NCBI GenBank assembly: GCA_039000515.1
Contig: JBCFYV010002255.1
Location: 47,216,812-47,280,811, forward strand
Direction of reading: 5' to 3'
From: Timema cristinae
Taxonomy: Eukaryota; Arthropoda; Insecta; Phasmatodea; Timematidae
DNA length: 64,000 nt
Part shown: positions 38,701 to 44,700 of the stretch, in pieces
Layout: each line of letters begins with the position of its first letter
Numbering within the stretch: the first letter of the stretch is position 1
Notes under the pieces: model-generated
What the model was told of the DNA's origin: nothing
The model's database searches: none
What the model saw: only the letters and a program-made list of their open reading frames with translations
Program-made: the position numbers and the translations under genes

Positions 38701-41700
38701 ACTACTATAGGGTAGGACTCTGGTACGAGATAAAGCCTTCCAAACAAGCTTCCTTCAAAAATCATTGTATATATTAGCCTACACCAACTTATTTAAAGAA
38801 AAAATTCCCAGTTTTGAACTTGTTATGCTCTTCAAAGCTTTTACTGCACATTTATTTCATTTAACTAATCACACATTGCCTTGTATAGGTGTAAGAGAGA
38901 AAGAGATACCCGAAAGTTTCCCCTCTCTCTTACACAATGGCATGCACTCAAGAGCTTGAAAATTTCAGCCACAGATGCCCATCCAGTTATATTATAGAGG
39001 TCAATGGGTTTACTCTTTAACTTAGGTTCTAATGATCAGACATTGAAACAAAATAATCAAAATACAATAGGAAAGCTAAATTTATCAAAAAAGTTTAGTA
39101 ATAAATATCAATTGAAAAGTGTAGACATTCACAGATCATTACTTTACAAATAGTACAAATCACAGATCAAACACATAGAGTACCTAGAATGCAGATGTTT
39201 GGCTAGAGTTGTTATGTTGATGTTTGGCTAGAGTTGTTACGTTAAGTTAAAGTTAAGTTGATCGTGATCCCGGCCTAAGTCTTTGAATCCAATCCAATAG
39301 TAAAATATTTCAAAATTTTGATAGTCACTTTATAAACAATTCAGGTTCACTAAATAAAATGAAATCAATAGGCCTAACCTTAAAATGTTGAACAACACAG
39401 AATGTAAACTTGTCCCAATGGCAACACCCATTTTAACTCACAGATAAAAGTTATCGGGTATTTAAGCCTTCTGATAAAAATGTGATGGATAAATACATTT
39501 TATTTGGCTGAATCTGGTGGTCATAAGACACAGATTTAACTTAATGGCCAGCCTAAAAAATTTATCAACTGAATTAATATTTATCCAGCAGGTCGAGCAC
39601 AGATCTTTTCACTAAGTGTATGACATATACGCCATGATGTCAAAAGCATGACGACCATCTTCTGATGCGACGTCATAAATGTGAGCATGGAACGCTATGG
39701 CGTGTAAACTTTGATGGGCCCTAGGTGTGAATAGAGTTAGCTGGCAACTATGATAGCTGGTTTAGCTATGTATATTATAGGGTTGGTAGTACCATGGATT
39801 AGTTGAACACCAATCAAAATACCTATTATCTTGAAGCGAGTTTCAAAACATCGCCATGTGAGTTGCAATGAAGTTGATGAACGTAAATAATCTTTAATCT
39901 TTTCTTAACATTTTCATTTTAAATAATGAATGTATATAGTTAAATATAGTTATATTAACGCTTAAGTGTATTTATATTGGCTAAGGTTATGCCTCTAAAT
40001 ATAAAAAAAAAACAATATAATGAATTTGATAAATGTTATGAGGTGTAATTATTAAATATTTTACTTATATGGCTATGAAAACTATATACGTTATAGATAC
40101 AGTATCAAAGAAAAGGTTGTAGGTAATGATTTAACGATAGGCTCATATCAAATTCAGTTTTCTATTCAAAGTATGGTTATATAATGTATTCAATTTGCTT
40201 CACTTCCTCCTCCGAGCATGAGCAATAAATATTAGTAGACCTAATAATCACGTTCTTAATGTATTCACAATAATTTATATCCATTCATGTAACCTATCAA
40301 TTATAAATGTGAGAGTGAATGGGAGTAGAGTGGACTAGGCCTACATGGTTTCCCTTTCATCACTGGTAAGGTAACAGGTCCACAAGAATCTGTCATTGGC
40401 TCGGACAGAACTGTCATCAGTGAGGGAGAATAACATAATTCATGTGTTATTGTAAATAACAAAAGTTTCTTAACGAGTGTGGCTTTTATCCACAGCTTAT
40501 GGGAAGGGACGAAATCTAGCAGGAAAGACTTTATCGTTCTTGCCCGAGTTATTTTTCCAATTCTACTTCTAGGCAAGTTTTGACTTTTTCTTTGAACATC
40601 ACCTTTGTAAATTCACAAGCAAAGTTTTGTAGGTTGTGCAGTTGATGATCAATCAGAAAGTAGGCTTAGGCCCTGAAATGGCTGTTTTTTGTTTGGATCG
40701 CAGCTTCAGAATAGTGGAAAATAGTTTTTAACAATACAAGAGATGTTCATTCTCTTCAATTCAACGATAATTAGTGAAAACTTAGTGGCTTAAAGAAACT
40801 ACCCTCAACTATCAACTATGACTATCTTGTCAGTTGGTGTTTTGTCCAAATAATCCTAATTTGCTAAAGTGGTTGTGACGATTTTTTTTTTATGATAGCA
40901 CATGCTTGTCATGATAGTTTGGAAAAATAAAACAAAACCTATCCTGATGTAATTTTTATTAATGTTTCCTTGATTTTTCAACATAATTTTTTCTAGTGTT
41001 ATTTTCTATTTTTATCATTATTGTCGGAGATAAAACTATATACAGTTCAGGACATCATATAAAATAGCTCATAATGAATTGTACCACCAACATCAAAATT
41101 CCATAAACTTTTTAATAATAAATAATAAAAATACAATAGTTACAAGAATTTACATTTAGTTTTTTACAGTATGTCAAATTTTATTTCAGCCCTGCTTAAC
41201 ATTATTTACTAATTATGACATTGAATATAAAAAGTGAAAGAACGGTACAATTTTTTTTCTATTTCAAATTATTTACGTGACCTCACCTACATATTTAAAT
41301 TAATTCCTCTTTTAATCATAACAGTACTTTTAAACAGTAAAATTAAGACTGTTTTTATAAATGCATACTTTGACTGGTTTTATTGCATGGACAAAATGTG
41401 AACGTACCTACCTACCTTATACCCTAAATCAGGGATGACCAAACTTGGCCACTCAGTATGCCACTAAAGGTCTAGTTGAATTTTGAATTAGTCTAATGTG
41501 CCACCTATTATTTACATTTTATTGGGTATCTAAAAATTAAACTTGATTAGTAGTTGTTGAAAATGAGTAATCTTGTTTCATTTATTTTTACTTTAAATAT
41601 ATGAATTTAAAACTGTTTGGACTGTGAAAGAATGGGAATAAAATGCTGATTATTTTTTATTTTTTGTGATATAAAATGGCTTTGAATAAATTGGCACTCC

Positions 41701-44700
41701 ATAATGTTCCGTGAAATGTTGTTCAAAACTGCACAAATAGCTGTTGATAAGAAAATTTGTGGAATGTTTCCAAATGAATACATCCATTCACTTTTGATGG
41801 CTCCAAGGAGACGCTCCACACAATTTCTTGTTTGACAATGATAAATTGTGTTCAAGTTGAGTGTAGACCTTCAGCGTGTTTTCAGGAGCAATGAGGATGG
41901 GTTTCATTAAGTTGTGCCTCAGTACACTCACAGTTGCCTGAAAAAATTAAATATACACAACTATAACATGGCAATAACCTATTTCATCTTAATTAAAGGC
42001 AAACAAAAATATAATGAACCCTTTAAATTTTTGAAATAAAAACAATGTTTTTAAAATCTCATCTTTTAATAAACATTTGTGCTATAGGATGAATATAAAT
42101 TTTTAATATTGTTTAAAAGTTTCAGTGAGGTTCTATTTTGACATCTATTACTGTTAACTGGGCCAGTTATTTTATTCAAGCCATATATTTTACATTACCG
42201 ACTTGATAGGTCCTGTCGTGGTTTCACATGCCTTATAATATAACTTAATGCCGGGAACACGATCAACTTAACATTAACTTAATGTAACTTAACGTAAATG
42301 GTCTCCTCGTGTGTTTAAATGGAAGCGATCACGATGCAGTTAACTTAACGTAAGAGATGTCCTGGGAGGTCTTTTACTTTAAGTGAACATTATTTGAAGG
42401 GTATCACGTGATCTAGCCAGCCAATCATTATGCGAGTGACGTCAACAGGGCTATTTAGTAATTCATTTGTTGGTTTTTAAAACCAAGGTCTACTTTTTCG
42501 CTTTAGTTCTAGTGATCGACATTGAAACAAAATAATTAAACTAAAATAGGAAAGCTAAATTTATCAAAAAGTTTAATAACAGACATTTATTATAGTGATT
42601 GAAAACTGTAAACATTAACAGATCATCACTTTACAAATAGTACAAATCACAGATCATACTCAAGAATGCAGATGTTTGGCTCGAGTTGTTACGTTAAGTT
42701 ATATAAATCATGATCACACATCTGTTTTCTTAAGTTAAGTTAGCTTTAAGTGAACGTTGGGTTAAGTTAAAGTTAAGATGACCGTGATCCTAGCATAAGA
42801 CTAGGGCAGGCACAACATCCAGTCCCCAGCCTTTAATCCATCACTGTGAAAGGGTAAACCCACATTTCACCAATGATGAATTTTTCTACCATGCCGGGAA
42901 TCGAAACTGGGACCCTTACCTCTGTAGACAACCTACTGACTGAGATAAGCTGTCAAATCGGTCAATCAGGTTCTATAATATAGGTACTTTTGTTGTGTAA
43001 TTTTACAAATTTCTCAACAATACTTGTTCCTGCGTTACATCGATAAGTTTGGGTTTGAATAGTTCACTGTAACAATTTTTTTTTTAATAATCATCAATTT
43101 AGTATCATTGGATTCACCATATTTTTGTGAGTGTAATAATAGTATATATTTTGGGATTTTCAGGATTTTTAGAGAAATAAAATTCACCAAAAAGGTAGAG
43201 TTCTTAGATTTTGTCCCCATCTAGGCTTGTATACGCTTAGGGAGACAGTATGTATAGGTCAGTTGAAAATTACTGCAGTCATACATCATTAACATATATT
43301 GTGTAGGCCTAGTTAAATTCGGGATATAAATTTAAATGTTATCTAGGATTTTTAAAGGATAGTTAAACTTACTGATTTTTTTCATGATTCCATTGTTTTG
43401 ATCCACACTGCTGACAGCTGCTATGTAGGCCTAAAACGAGTTCTAACCCTTTTCGCACACTAAGAAATGTTTTACAAACTGCCAAGGAGAAATCTTTCAT
43501 AATAATTGTTTGTAAATGCCGGTAGGGGAAAACATACAGCTGTAAGAACCTGCAACATTATTACATTCATACAACATTGGAGTTATGAAAACATGTCTCT
43601 AGCCAAGTTAAACAGTCGGCATAACCTTAAAAGGAAATACCATTATTTGTAGGTTTAGCCATAAGGTTATGAATACACTTCAAATTAAATGGTAAATAAA
43701 AACAAATAATTTAAGTAATTATTATATTAATACAACACTAATACTCCGACTTTTCATTTGCACAAACGTAAATAAAATAATTAAGAGTTTAAGCAAATAT
43801 AACTCACACTAGAATAAATTATTTATAAAAGGATAAACTATTACACAGGTGAAACGAGCTAACATGTACACTTTGGTTAGTTAATTGATAAATAAATACA
43901 AATACGTTAGGTAATCATATTCATGAATCATTATTATGGTTACTTACCAAATGCATGAATGTAAAATAAATGAATTCTTCGGTTTGGACAGCCACAGCAC
44001 TCACTAAATGTAATTATTTATCAAATATATTTTCTATGACGATGATTAAGACGGCCTTCTGAATGTGACTTTAAATTATGACATGAATGACAGGAAAATG
44101 GCGGTGTCATCGATCATATGACGCCATTAAAAAGATCGATGCTCGCATTTCAGCCATACAACGTTCTATGGATGACATTTCATAGCGGTGACGCGTCATA
44201 GAGATCTGTGCTCGTCTTGCTGGTGTCAGAATATTTACCCTAAGTGTATACAAAATAGTTATTTATCTGTTATGAATTACAAACTAGTCCAACCTAACCT
44301 AACTTTAATTGTCTGAATAAACTAAATGTTAGTAAAAGTTGGGATGGGTACATAAGTTCTTGAGGTGGACATTTATGATGGTTTTGATATTTTAGTAAAT
44401 TCTGAGGAAAGTGGCCGAACAATATCATGTGTATTAGGCGAGTTAAGTTTTAATCTTCTAAATTCGTAATTAAATTATATTACCCAATATTTTAAAGCCT
44501 TTTCATTGTATGTGTCAAATGAAGTAAATAGTGTTCTTTGTTAGTGTTATTTTAGAGAAAAAACTTGAAAAATAAATTTTTTGTGTAGTCCTAATAGATA
44601 TGCCTACTTATATTCTCTCTATTATTTTGTGTGTAATACAGGTAATAAATATAAAATGTACCGTGACCAAGAAAAAGAGTCTAATTTGGCACAGAGTCCG

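Larger units (their letters stand above)
37408..39283. mobile_element. MITE family copy 1, split by a hAT-like insertion
   Basis: 37408-37607 and 39007-39283 together match the intact copy at 42250-42797. Shared landmarks: GTGATCTAG.CAGCCA, TTTAGTAATTCATTTGTTGG, GACATTGAAACAAAATAAT and CAGATGTTTGGCTAGAGTTG. The right end GTTGATCGTGATCCCGGC reverse-complements to the left end of copy 2 (GCCGGGAACACGATCAAC), so ends are inverted repeats. Confidence 0.75.
39587..44222. mobile_element. Possible decayed Harbinger-type element (inverted ends about 4.6 kb apart)
   Basis: CAGGTCGAGCACAGATCTTT at the left pairs with AGAGATCTGTGCTCGTCTTG at the right. Both are followed inward by GACGTCA/TGACG-type, CpG-bearing sequence unlike the AT-rich surroundings. 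Between them lies a Harbinger transposase remnant. Ends and target duplication are not clear, so the link between ends and transposase is inference. Confidence 0.4.
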
